64,000 nt of DNA from Karalla daura (lineage: Eukaryota > Chordata > Actinopteri > Chaetodontiformes > Leiognathidae): contig CM055191.1 of the NCBI GenBank assembly GCA_029224185.1, forward strand, positions 24,732,305 through 24,796,304, read 5' to 3'. The translations under genes were made by a program, and so were the position numbers. The notes beneath the pieces are model-generated. The model was given only the letters and a program-made list of their open reading frames with translations. It made no database searches and had not been told where the DNA came from. How positions within the stretch are numbered: position 1 is the stretch's first letter; every line of letters begins with the position of its first letter. Positions 20,150-31,323 of this stretch are shown one piece after another.

Positions 20150-23107
20150 TTAAACATAGTCCTTGAGGTAAGGAGGTCTCCGGCGGACCAGAGCCGGGCG
20201 CGGCTCAGGATGCAGGGGTGCAGCCGGTGCATCCAGGTCTGGTGTGTGTGCTGCCGGGAAGTCCCAGTCCACATCCATGGGACCTGGATCAGCTGCAACC
20301 TCCTGGTCAGAAGCCGACGGTGGAGAGACTCGTCTGAGGCGGCTGGCATGCCACCGTGAGCCATCCGCCAGACGGAAAGTGGCCGGTCCCAGCTGCTCCA
20401 TGATCTGCTGTGGTGCTGACCAGAACGAGAGCAGCTTGTGGGATCGACTGGGTCTGCGGATCTGGACCCAGTCTGACACTGTGAGTCCGGGGCATCTCAC
20501 CCGACACACCCTGTCAGAGTGTTGCTTCATGCGGTGTTGTTGCTCTGCTACTCTGTCGCTGGGTGATGATGAGGTGGCTGTTACTGCTGGGGTGTTTTGA
20601 TGAGGAGGCCGAAGACGATCCAAAGGAAGTTGGAGTTCACGTCCCAGCATGAGGAGAGGGAGGTGTTCTGTAGTGCAGCAGGGTGTTCTGCAGTGCTGCT
20701 GGGAATGGGAGATTATCAGCTCTCAGTCCATTCTTGAGGGTCTGGTTAAACCTCTCCACGCCACCGTTGGCTTGTGGGTGGTACAGGGCAGTCCTGACGT
20801 GTTTGATCCCCCTCCTCTCTCCGCGAAGGAGGCGAAATCCACCGAGATGAACTGGGGGCCGTTGTCGGTGGTGATGGTGTCAGGCACACCCCAGCGGGCA
20901 AAGAGGGAGGAGAGGAAGTCAGTGACCACCTGTGTGGTTACAGACCCGACAGGACGCACCTCAGGCCATTTGGAGTGAAGGTCGTAGGCCACCAGGAGGA
21001 ATCGTTGGTGCTGGGGAATGCCGTGAAGTTCCCCACAGATGTCCACCTGGATGTGGGACCATGGAGCAGCTGGCCATGGGAGGGGCTGTAAAGGTGGAGG
21101 CGGGGTCGGGCCCATCTTGCCACTGGTGAGACAGGCTGTACAGTCTTTCACCATTGTCTCGATGTCCCTGTCGATGCCTGGCCACCAGACTAAGCCCCTG
21201 CAGTGCTGCTTGACCCTGACAACGCCCAGGTGCCCCTCGTGGACCATGGTCAGGATGCGTCCTCGCAGGGTGCTGGGAATCACTGCACACAGCCCCCTCG
21301 CCACGCAGTCATCGTTCCAGCAGGAAAGGTCGTGCCTGACACGGTGGTAGGGCGCCAGCTCCTCCGGCACCTTGGCAGGCCATCCCTCCTGGATGAAGGT
21401 GCAGAGCTGAGAGAGGGTTGGGTCCTGTGCAGACGCCGTCCGGAGATCCTGCAGGGACACGGCAGCCTGGAGGGGTTCGTGCAGCATGAGGACCAGCTCC
21501 GACTCAGAGTGGTCGTTGATGGTGTCGGGTGCGGGGGTTGGTGTGGCTCGGGAGAGCATGTCGGCCACGACATTGTCTCTGCCTGGTGTGAACACTGTGG
21601 TGAAGTTGTAGGCCTGTAATCTCTCTGACCACCGGTACAGGCGGAGCGGCTTGTGCCCTGATCCAGATGTGGCCAGGAGAGCTGTAAGGGCCTGGTGATC
21701 TGTCCGGAGCGTGAAGTGTCGTCCATACAGATACATATGCCACCGCTCGCATGCCCAGACGCAGGACAGGGCCTCCCTCTCCCCCACAGAGTACTTCTGT
21801 TCAGTTGGGGTGAGTGACCTTGAAGCGAACGCCACAGGGCGTTCAGTCCCACCTTGGAGCTGGGACAGGACGGCGCCGATGGCAGTGTTGGAGGCGTCGC
21901 AGGTCACGAACGTGGGGCTCTGCAGGTCAAAATGGGCGAGCACAGGAGGGGAGGTGAGCTGTGTCTTCAGTCGGGGGACTGCGGCAGAACACTCAGGCGT
22001 CCAGGACCAGGGCGTGTCCTGTTTGAGGAGGGCGCGCAGCGGGGCAGTGGTTTCAGAATAGTGGGGCAGGAAGCGCAGGTAGAACGCTGTCATCCCCAGG
22101 AACGACGATAGCTGAGCGGAACAGGAGGGCTCCGGCAGGCGCAGGACGGCGTCAACGTTAGAGTGGAGCGGGCTCAGACCGTCAGCGGCCAGGCGGAAGC
22201 CCACGAACTCAACGACTGGTGTAATGAAGATGCGCTTTTCCCCGTTCAGCGTGAGGTTGTGCCGTGCGAGCACGTTGAGTACCTTGGCGAGGCGGTCATC
22301 GTGTAAGTCGGACGTCGCTCCATGTACCACAATATCATCCAGGTACACGACCACACCTGGGATGCCAGTGAAGATGGTGATCATGATCTTCTGGAAACAG
22401 CTGGGGGCCGAGCTGAGACCGAATGGCTTGCGGGTGTACCTGAAGACCCCTATGTGGGTCACGAAGGCAGTGAGGTTGCGGCTCTCGGGGTGGAGAGGAA
22501 CCTGCAGATAGCCCTGCCGGAGGTCAAGCTTAGAGAATACTGTCGTGCCGTGAAACTTGGTTGAAAGCTCCTCCGTGGTGGGTAGTGGGTACTTATCAGG
22601 GATCACTGCCTTGTTAACCTGCCTGAGGTCGACGCAGGGCCGTAAGCCGCCAGTTTTCTTCTTCGCCACGACCAGGTTGGAGATCCATGGGGACGCGTCC
22701 ACCCGCTCAATGATGCCTGCGTCCAGGAGCTTGTGCAGCTCAGCAGTGACATCGTCACGCAGGGCGAGGGGCAGCCGCCGCAGGGGTTGGATGACTGGGG
22801 TCACAGCCGGATCAACAAGTGGCTGGTGGTTGAAGGCGGTGAGGCAACCCAGCCCGGCGAACAGAGACGGCCACCGGTGCAGCCAGGGCGTAGTCACCGT
22901 CAGTATGGTGGCGCCCAGGTTGTCCGTGATGGAGAAACCCAGGGCGCAGAACAGGTCGAAACCGAGGAGGTTAGCGCCCTGGCGTGAGACCTGGAAGGTG
23001 AATGCTGGGAGAGTGGCGGTGCCCACCATGCCAATCTTAGCGTGGCCGTAGCCGTACAGATCTTCCGCGCCAGCCTTAACCGACAGCCGAGGGAAGAACC
23101 GGCGCAC
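20150..23107 (-). pseudogene. gypsy pol: protease remnant, reverse transcriptase, RNase H, integrase
   Basis: The main open frame runs 23107-20723. Residues 1-65 match the C-terminal half of a retropepsin (ANLLGFDLFCALGF), with the Asp active site absent. Reverse transcriptase follows, with KLDLRQGYLQVPL and the catalytic VVVYLDDIVVHG. RNase H has FVTCDASNTAIGAVLSQLQG and LRTDHQALTAL. Integrase has the HHCC zinc domain (HEGHLG ... CTAC) and the core Asp at TDNGPQF. A frameshift near 20815 moves the rest of integrase, including the catalytic Glu region and the C-terminal domain, into the frame that ends at 20150. The copy is therefore not autonomous. Confidence 0.93.
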
Positions 23108-23270
23108 CGTGGACTCATTGTGTCACCTCGAGCTCATCGGGAGGGGAAGAGGGCTCAGAGAGTGGGGTAGTCAGGGCTACTGTCTGTGCCAGCACAGCGG
23201 GGGCGAGGGGAAGGCGGGTCCGAAGCTGCTATCTGTGACGATAACTGAGCAGCCGACTCGAGCTGGAACG

Positions 23271-23756
23271 CTAACTCCACTGCTCTCGACAGTGTCGTGT
23301 CATCCGGGGACATAAACAACTTTCCCGCAGCCGGGGGTTGGTCGTGTGCTCTGCCAGCTGATCCCTGATCATCTCCTCTTCCAAAGTCCCAAATTTACAC
23401 AGGCTGGCCAGGCACCGGAGGTCGGCAACGTAATGGTGGGCTGACTCACCCGGCCGCTGTTTGCGTTGGCGGGAAACGATGTGGCGTACTGTGACGCTCT
23501 GTGGAGCAGCAAAGTGTCCAGACAGCAAGGCCACACAGTCGTCAAACTTCGGTGCGGGTCCCAGAGTTCCGAAAATCCGCTGTCCCTCGCTGCCCAGGCT
23601 GTGTATTAGCATAGCCCTCAGCCTAGCATCGCTAGCATCGTCTAACCCGACGGCCACAATAAAAGTCCTGAACGACTCATACCAGCGGGGCCACGGTACC
23701 GGCGGTTCGTCGGGTAGAGAAAGAAAGGGAGGCAGGGGTGCAAGCGGGAGCTCCAT
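23271..23756 (-). pseudogene. gypsy gag, frameshifted near its end
   Basis: The start ATG at 23756 opens MELPLAPLPPFLSLPDEPPV. A capsid-like helical region follows, containing WPRWYESFRTFIVAVGL, LLSGHFAAPQSVTVRH and CLASLCKFGTLEEEMIRD. Near 23325 the frame changes: the natural continuation is carried in another frame up to about 23160. No CCHC zinc knuckle is found before pol begins. The open frame also extends 10 codons upstream of this ATG, through the primer-binding region, which is unlikely to be translated. Confidence 0.82.
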
Positions 23757-23760
23757 CCTC

Positions 23761-23780
23761 GTCGCCAATGTTATATCCAA
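23761..23780 (-). other. Primer-binding region of the gypsy element
   Basis: Directly after the 5' LTR in element sense lies TTGGATATAACATTGGCGAC. The tRNA that primes it cannot be settled by eye. Confidence 0.55.
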
Positions 23781-23917
23781 TAACACACGGACAATCTCGT
23801 GTGTTCACAATGCTTTTTATTGCCTCTTCGGCAGCCACGCCAACGGCTATATGCCGCCAGTTACAGTGACGTCACGCTGTCGTGGTCCCGCGCTTTGGCT
23901 TAAAGCCATACACCACA
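23781..23917 (-). repeat. 5' LTR of the gypsy element
   Basis: In element sense this LTR runs from 23917 to 23781, opening TG and closing TTA. It differs from the 3' LTR at one position (GCG versus GCA near 23891). It is short for the family. Confidence 0.92.
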
Positions 23918-25080
23918 GTCGTGACCATGAACGTCAGGATCCAGATCAGATCAGATCCAAATCAGCAGTGAAGCTGCTGTGTGTTGCACCGAAATGTCTG
24001 AACTGAGGTCAGTTCATGGACTTTGCTCTTGTCCAGTGTTTAACTAACGCATTAAAATCCATGAACACATTGTGATCTTATCCTGCACTCAGCTGAAGTA
24101 GAATGCATCCCGAGCTGTATGAAATGTAAGCCCTCATTCATCCCAAACATTGGGGACTCTTCAACACCAGTCTGACATCAGTATAATCTCTCTGTTCGGC
24201 ATCCTCGATTTTCTTGAAGAGTTGTGCTGTTCATGTTAGGTGTCGTCTATGATGCCCCCATGTCCATAGACACATTTTATTTAGATTTTGCTTATTTTTA
24301 TACACTATTCATCAATACAATGTTGAACTGCACTGTGCATGAATGATGCCATGCAAATAACCCGGTCTAGCCTTTCGGCTGTTTTTAAATACTGTATTTT
24401 ACAATATTTTCATTCATCAAATTCCCCAGTTCTGAGTTGAAACGTGTGGCGTTACAATATGAGTCTGTGATCACAGCCTTGTTGAGGTTGGAATTGTGTC
24501 TATTGGCAGTTGCATGTTTCATTTAATTGGGGATTAATTCATTATTTAATACAAATTATTTGATTACACGTAGTACACATAGCAAGAATCGGGTTGCACG
24601 TTATTTTTAGTCAAGACCAGTGCATCTTTTTAAGGATAGCAACAAGTGTGTAATAACAAGCGTTGTGTGATTGTTGTAAAACAATGATATATTTCAACAC
24701 ACATCTTTAAATGAGTTGTGTAGTGTGGGTAGTTTGCATAATCTTTAATGAGATCAGAGTCTAGATCAATAGAACAACATTAATTCCTCTGACTGTCGAG
24801 AAATGTCATTGCATGTCTCAGAAAATACGTACTTTCTTTTTTTACTCCCCTGAAGAAAGAAGGAACGTGTCACCTTTCGAGTGTTTTGGTTTCACTCTTC
24901 TCTGTGTCTAATGCAAAGTTTTGTAAATGAACACACTTGAATTCGTGGCAATTTTTTATTTGTCATTTTGATTCATTCATTTGAGAATAAATAGATTTCT
25001 TGTCCCCCTGTTCCACATGCGGGACCTTAGCAACAGCTATGTGCAGAATGCACCCGAGCAGCTTCTCCTGGAGAAACATC
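23918..25080. other. AT-rich intergenic DNA
   Basis: I see no gene or known repeat. A short GATCC/AGATC-rich stretch follows the LTR at 23938-23965. Confidence 0.4.
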
Positions 25081-25084
25081 TCCA

Positions 25085-26905
25085 TTGTCTGGCTTCAGCT
25101 CCTCTTCCTGCCGATGAGATGGATGAGATTTATACATCATGTGATTGATTGGAAGTCATATTTACTTTTCAAAACTTTGATCTGAGAACTTGCCTTTAGT
25201 CAAACAGATATAGTAATTAAACCACAGTTAGTAGCGCTGACTTACCAGAGGACGCTGAGGCCCGTTCATAAGCCTACTTCCACATCTGGGTCCTGTGAGG
25301 CCACAGAGACTCCAGCTGTGTGATGTGATGTTTACATCTGAAGCAGGCTGAGCAGCAATAATAATTAATAATACCAATAAAATGCCAAGAAAAAGACAGA
25401 TTGTGGACCGTGTGATGTGGTGTCAGATCCATTATCTGACTTCAGCTCCTCTACCTGCAGTCGATGAGATTCATGCATCGTGGTATTAAAACTTTGATTT
25501 CAGAGCTACATTTAGTCAAATAGGGTTAGTAATAAACCACATTTAGTCGAGGTGACTTACCAGAGGACAGTGAGCAGCAATAATAATCAATAATACCAAG
25601 AAAATACCAAGAAAAAGACAGATTGTGGACCGTGTGATGTAATGTCAGATCCATTATCTGTCTTCAGCTCCTCGACCTGCAGTCGATGAGATTCATGCAT
25701 CGTGGTATTAAAACTTTGCTTTCAGAGCTACATTTAGTCAAACAGGGTTAGTAATAAACCACATTTAGTAGAGATGACTTACCAGAGGACAGTTAGCAGC
25801 AATAATAATCAATAATGCCAATAAAATACCAAGAAAAAGGTTTTGGACTGTGTGATGTGATGTCTACATCTGAAGCAGGCTCTTCTGATGGAACAGGTCC
25901 ATCATCAGGCTTCAGCTCCTCTACCTGCAGTAGATGAGATTCATGCATCACGGTATTAATTAGAATTCATATTTACTTTCCCAAACTTTGACTTTACACT
26001 TTACATTTACTCAAACCGGGTTAGTAATAAACCACATTTAGTAGAGGTGACTTACCTGAGGACACTGAGGCCCATTCATAAGCCTACTTCCACATCTGGG
26101 TCCTGTGAGACCTCAACGACTCCAGCTGTGTGATGCGATGTCTACATCTGAAGCAGGCTCTTCTGATGGAACAGGTCCATCATCAGGCTTCAGCTCCTCT
26201 ACCTGCAGTTGACAAGATTCATGCATCATGGTGTTAATTAGAATTCATATTTACTTTCCAAAACTTTGATTTCAGAGCTTGCATTTAGTCAAACAGGTTT
26301 AGTAGTAAACTGCATTTAGTAGAGGTGACTTGCCAGAGGACACTGATGCCCACTCATAAGCCTACTTCCACATCTGGGTCCTGTGAGACCTCAACGACTC
26401 CAGCTGTGTGATGCGATGTCTACATCTGAAGCAGGCTCTTCTGATGGAACAGGTCCATCATCTGGCTTCAGCTCCTCCACCTGTAATCAACAAGATTCAT
26501 GCATCATGGTGTTAATTAGAAATCATATTTACGTTCCAAAACTTTGATTTTACACTTAACATTTAGTCAAACAGGGTTAGTAATAAAACACATTTAGCAG
26601 AGGCAACTTACGAGAGGACACTGAGGCCCGTTGCGAAGCCTGCTTCCACATCCAAATCCTGTGAGACCTCAACGACTCCAGCTGTGTGATGTGATCTTTA
26701 CATCTGAAACAGGCTTTTCTGATGGAACAGGTCCATCGTCAGGCTTCAGCTCCTCTACCTGCAGTAGATGAGATTCATGCATCGTTGTATTGATTAGATG
26801 TCACTTCTTTTGGACACACTTTGCATCTAGTCAAACAGATTTAATGATAAACCACATTTAGTGGAGGCGACTTACCAGAGGACACTGAGACCCGTTCACA
26901 AGCCT
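25085..26905 (-). repeat. Tandem array of seven exon-like cassettes
   Basis: Seven copies of a unit anchored on CTTCAGCTCCTC occur at about 25095, 25440, 25661, 25908, 26189, 26465 and 26742. The last three intervals are about 277 bp and others are shortened by internal deletions. Read on the minus strand, most units contain an acceptor-like CTGCAG, then an open stretch reading VEELKPDDGPVPSEEPASDV, then a donor-like CTCTG|GTAAGT. The unit near 26742 stays open into DLDVEAGFATGLSVLS, whereas several others carry a TGA there. The array lies directly downstream of the small gene at 27101-27649 on the same strand. It may be a tandemly duplicated exon or a minisatellite derived from one. Confidence 0.8.
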
Positions 26906-27100
26906 GCTTCCACATCTGGGTCCTGTGAGGCCTGAGCAGCAGTAACAATGAAAAATACAAACAACACCAATAACAAGGAGATGCCAAGAAAGCAAGCAAG
27001 AAAGAAAGAAAGCAATAAAATGCATGTTTTTGTGTGGGAGGAAACCCCCCCACACACAAACGTGGAGAACATGCAAACTCCACAAAGCTCCCTGGGAGCT

Positions 27101-27649
27101 TTACGGGATGAGGGCCATCAGCGCGAAGACGGCGAGGCCCCCCACGATGATGGCTGCGATCTTGAGCGCCTCCCTCCACCACGAGCTGGACTGTGTGCTG
27201 CTGGAAACACACTCCCGGACGTGCGACCGCAGGACCTCGGCGATGGTCCGGTCCACGGCCGAATGCTGGAGCCGCGCGAGCCTCTCCAGCGTCTGCCTCC
27301 CTCCGAACCGCTCCTGGAGCTCCTCCAGGACGGCTCTGCAGACCTTCTTGGCCTTGCGGAGGTTGGGGCAGCCCCCCTGGACGTCGAGCCCCTGCAGGGT
27401 CCAGGCCGTCAGCCTCCTGGCGTGGCCGGTCCAGTTCTCCATGCTGCGGCCCTGCACGGCGTGACACTTCGTCAGAAGTCTCACGGTGAGGGTGAACACG
27501 AAGAACTCAAGCTTCTTGACGTCCTCCTCGGGCTCAGGGGCAGGGGGCACGGGATCTTGATCCGTGGGAGGAGCGGGTGTTTCCACGGCCCAGTCCAAGG
27601 ACGTTACGCTCGTGATTTCCATCTCTGGGGTGTTACTTACAGTGACCAT
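27101..27649 (-). CDS. Predicted tail-anchored protein of 182 residues, family unknown
   Basis: I do not recognise this protein. The start is strong: GCAGCCACCATGG fits the Kozak consensus exactly. The N-terminal 50 residues are acidic and proline-rich (PVPPAPEPEEDVKKLEF). Residues of about 50-155 look helical (NLRKAKKVCRAVLEELQERF). The C-terminus holds one hydrophobic segment, IAAIIVGGLAVFALMALIP, ending at the stop, after WWREALK. This fits a tail-anchored membrane protein facing the cytosol. It is encoded without an intron, at higher GC than its surroundings. A TATA-like TGTATGTAAG lies about 60-70 bases upstream of the ATG. The exon-like array lies 200 bp downstream. A shadow frame on the other strand is weaker. 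Confidence 0.65.
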   Translation of the reverse strand: MVTVSNTPEMEITSVTSLDWAVETPAPPTDQDPVPPAPEPEEDVKKLEFFVFTLTVRLLTKCHAVQGRSMENWTGHARRLTAWTLQGLDVQGGCPNLRKAKKVCRAVLEELQERFGGRQTLERLARLQHSAVDRTIAEVLRSHVRECVSSSTQSSSWWREALKIAAIIVGGLAVFALMALIP

Positions 27650-29426
27650 GGTGGCTGCTGCGTTCGTCGAGAAGGAATGAAGCCCTGAGGCACAGGTGCC
27701 CCTTACATACAGCTGCTAGCGTGTCATCTTCTAGAACATGACACGAGATTCCATTCTCCCTTCTAAAATCCGTGATGTCACACACATACACACGCGCGCG
27801 CGCGCACGCTATCACTCACGCACACACATGCACGCACCAACATTCCGTCCAGGCAGAAAGGCTGAGTTGCGATGATTTGAACGAATTGCTCAGTCATGCT
27901 GTTTGTTTTAAAGCAAAACCACCTTCCACACACACTGTACACACACTAGCACATGATGGACTTCATAATGTGCAATACATTAGTTAAGTGAGCAAAGGTT
28001 TCTTCAGTAATAACCTGTTGATAAACAGTATAATAAATAATACATATAACAAACTGTAAATAAATAGTATGTTGATAAACAATGAAATATAACAGACTGT
28101 AAATGAACTGTAAAATAATAATGAATGAAAAAAACAGTAAACTCTAAATGAACAGTATGCTCTTGAATTCAATGAATTGCACTGTGGTGATGGTGGTGAG
28201 GTTACGTGTGTGCTATGTCGCATCGCACACAGAGCACATATAGTTGATTCGTTGTGAATTTCAAAACTTTGAACTTTAACAGCCCCGTCAGGACTATTGA
28301 CCTGTTTTTGCATCTGAGCGGGTCTGGCATGGGACCGGACATGATCAGTATCACAAAGACACAAGCCCCTACACTCGTGTTAGAGAGGATCAGGACAGAG
28401 TCGAACACATTATAAACCTGAGCTCAACGGATTGGACTGGATTTTTGGACATGGGTTTTTATCTTCATTCATTCACTATTCAGGTGGAAGAGCGGCTGGT
28501 TGTCAGAGATCAGCTGTGCTTCTCTGGCCTCAGCTCTGGGGTCCACCCTCTCCCATCTGACAGAGGGAGGGGTTTCACCTCTTCAAACATGAGACTCACA
28601 GCATCATTGCAGCAAGCAGTGAGGAGCTCTGACTCTCTCCGCTCTGTACACTGCAGTACTGAAAGCTGCCTGATGGAAACTCTGGAAACTCTGGTTCCAG
28701 ACTTTCTGACTGCTCTGTCTGTAGTGAGGCCCCACATCAAACCTGATTCCTGGTTTTGTTGAAGCCTTTTTGTTGAAACCTTTAGGCAATTGGGCCTGTG
28801 CTGCTCACACACCCTCACGGGTCTCTTAGATGCAGGTGGCTTATTTTTAAGCAAACCCAAAAAGCGTATTTTGAAAACAATGTTCACAAAACATTACTAT
28901 AATACTGATCTCTGGGTCCTTGGCCTTCTGGAGGTGGACATATGGTGGACAGCCAATGTTTTTGTGGTAGCACAACCCACTGCTGGGTGCAGGTTATATA
29001 AATCTTTAAAAAAGGTGTTTTCCACAGGAACTCACCTTCTCTATGAGTAGAAAGCCCAGGCAGGCAGGAAGCACTCCTCCTGGCTTGTGCCGCTTGACAA
29101 GGTGTCAGAGCTGGCTTGAGAGAAGCGCAGTCGACAGATCATCTGATCAGAGGTCCCTCTGTTCTCCTGGGGGGGGGGGCGTGTGTATGTGTCCACAGAG
29201 CTGAAGGACGCAGTCTCTACCTCCTCACAGACAACCGTGAAGACAGGGCGACACACTGACCCGGGAGGCCTGCTCTCTCCAGGACAGCAGAGTTGGGTAT
29301 TGTTAATATTCCTTGAAGGACCAAATAGGAGATTTATAAAGCTCATATTATGTACTGGTGATACCTGTGCACTTTCAGCAACTGAAAAATAATTTGTGTT
29401 TTACGTATATCAGCATACAAATCAGC

Positions 29427-29494
<68 letters not shown>

Positions 29495-31013
29495 AGATAA
29501 TAAACGGAGTAAAGGACAGTCCTTTACGAGTTGATCTGTGCTGAAACGTTGCAGACTGCAAAGAGGATGGTTTTGTTTCCCTCTTGCTGGGAAAATACAT
29601 AAGATATGAAACAGGAATCAAATCTATGTTTTCCATTTCTGCGAGATCTCCGATCAGTTTCCTTTTTTCCACAGTGTTGTCAACCAGTGATCCAAACGAT
29701 AGGCACAGTGCTTCCTTTCATCAACTGAAAAACCTGCGAGATAAAAGTTGTAAGCATTCAAATTCTGGCTGGCAACCAGATCTCTGTGTACTGAGCATCG
29801 CAGAAACGTGACAATCCATCCTAGCACTGTTATCACGAACGGCAAAGGCTGAGATAGATGCCTCATGCTCTGTGTAACACCTAAAGTCCCCTGACACCAA
29901 ATGTGTTCATCTGGAACGGTGGGGCGTCCGTTTCTGCCCCCATTTCCCTCTTCACCTGTACACATGCTCTGTGGGGTTGGTGACTGGATTTTTATTAGGA
30001 GCTGTGCCAAACTCTAGTGGTTACGCAAGACTTAAACAAATCATATTAAACATGGCATCAGTGAGTCAAAGGCGTGCATTGGAGTTAACAAACTTGGTAG
30101 CATGCAGATCTTAAATGGCCTACTCCTCCCGTGGGACTAAAATGACATATTCTCAACCGTGTGATCCCAGACACGTCATGTGGCAATTACCTGCGACAAC
30201 CCCCCCCCCAGATGCATTTGGTAGGTTTAAAAGTTAGAAACTATGTACGCAATTTATTCCCGTTCCAGCGTGTATTGCACAATCCTGAGTCCGGTGTAAA
30301 GCAGCATCCATCCTGTCCTGTCCATCCATCCTGTCCCTCCACATGGCGTTGATTCTACAAAGTGTGAGAGACCGGAGCGAACCAGCTCGCTAACTCTCCT
30401 CCCCATGCGTTGCACACGTTTGCCGACCGGCCCGAGTCTGTGCAGAGGCTGAGTGAGAGCCGAGAGCGCGGCACGCTGCCTCTCCTCGCGCGGGGACCGG
30501 TGATACAATTGCACAGATTGCAGGGGGGGGGGGGGGCTCCTATCAAAGTGACAGCGGGTGACCCCTCGCGATGACGTGTGGCGGATAAAACATGTCGTCC
30601 TTGCATATGAATCTATATCTGCATCTGTATATATAAAAGTCCTTTAAGACCACTCGGTACGGACGCGGCGGGAAAGTTCAGAACAACGTGAAGGGGTGAG
30701 TTTTCAGGGTCGCCACTCGCTCGCCCGAAGACCCCCGCGCTCCTCTTGAGGTTTGTCGGTGCTGCTCGGTCGCATGCAAAACGTGTGTGTGTGTGTGTGT
30801 GGGGGGGGTCTGCAGACGGCGAGACGGAGCGCTATCTGGGCGGACTGGGCGGCAGTCCGATGGCGTGCAGCCCTCCGCCGCAGTGCTCGTCAGCTGGGAG
30901 GTAGTGATCCGGAGAGAGTTTACAACGCAGGAGGAAAACCGTCTGTTCGGAGAGGGGAGGTGGGGGGGCGGGGGTGGAGACACACAAATCTGTACGAGGG
31001 GACATGCCCGGGG
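27650..31013. other. Intergenic region with microsatellites
   Basis: No recognisable gene. It holds a CA/CG repeat (27779-27835), AT-rich AACAGTA-type repeats (28015-28160), a TG then TA microsatellite (29431-29489), G runs (29170, 30523) and a CpG-rich zone (30360-30780). The last could be a promoter for an unseen gene or the 3' flank of dhx33. Confidence 0.5.
29431..29489. repeat. TG/TA microsatellite
   Basis: About 13 TG units run directly into about 16 TA units. Confidence 0.95.
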
Positions 31014-31323
31014 CTAGCTCTTGGCGGGGCGCAGCTTGCGGCCGATAGTACTCCGGGGCGGCCTCCGGCGGCCAGTCGGCGTCCGCCAGGCACAGGTCCC
31101 TCATGTAGCAGCGGGACGTGTGCGGCAGCTGGTTGAACACCACGTAGGCGGGCTTGCCCTGGAAGAGCACGGAGGACGGGTGGATGCCCACCGCCTGGTG
31201 GCTGTCCAGCGCCAGGCAGGTGTCGTCGGGCTGCAGCTCCGCCGCGTTCGCGAACATCCCGTGGGCCGGGCAGCGCCGCACGTTGCCCGCCTTGGCCCTG
31301 CACGACTCCAGCTTGATGTTGAG
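31014..31323 (-). CDS. dhx33: dhx33 terminal exon, frame break before the stop
   Basis: The exon encodes LNIKLESCRAKAGNVRRC, FANAAELQPDD, VGIHPSSVLFQGKPAYVVFN and RCYMRDLCLADADW, up to APEYYR. One extra C near 31045 then puts the conserved basic end (RKLR) and its TAG at 31014 into another frame. Uncorrected, the frame runs on for more than 60 residues of low-complexity sequence. The family's Leu-Tyr after the last Trp reads Pro-Pro here. Confidence 0.85.

Larger units (their letters stand above)
19727..23917 (-). mobile_element. Ty3/gypsy LTR retrotransposon with 137 bp LTRs, minus strand
   Basis: Two LTRs bound the element (19727-19863 and 23781-23917). In element sense they start TGTGGTGTATGG and end CCGTGTGTTA. 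They appear to differ at a single base, so the insertion is young. In element sense a TTGGATATAACATTGGCGAC stretch follows the 5' LTR and a G-rich polypurine tract precedes the 3' LTR. Gag and pol fill the interior in the order gag, protease remnant, reverse transcriptase, RNase H, integrase. Flanks read GTCAA and GTCGT, so a 5 bp target duplication is at best imperfect. Frameshifts and a missing gag-protease junction make this copy defective. Confidence 0.93.

Noticed and set aside
20244..23051. Plus-strand frames across the gypsy element
   Set aside because: They are shadows of the minus-strand gag-pol, whose domains are unmistakable.
26948..27688. Plus-strand frame of 246 codons opposite the tail-anchored gene
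   Set aside because: It overlaps the minus-strand ORF, which has a perfect Kozak start and a membrane anchor. The plus frame lacks any recognisable feature and reflects GC-rich antisense.
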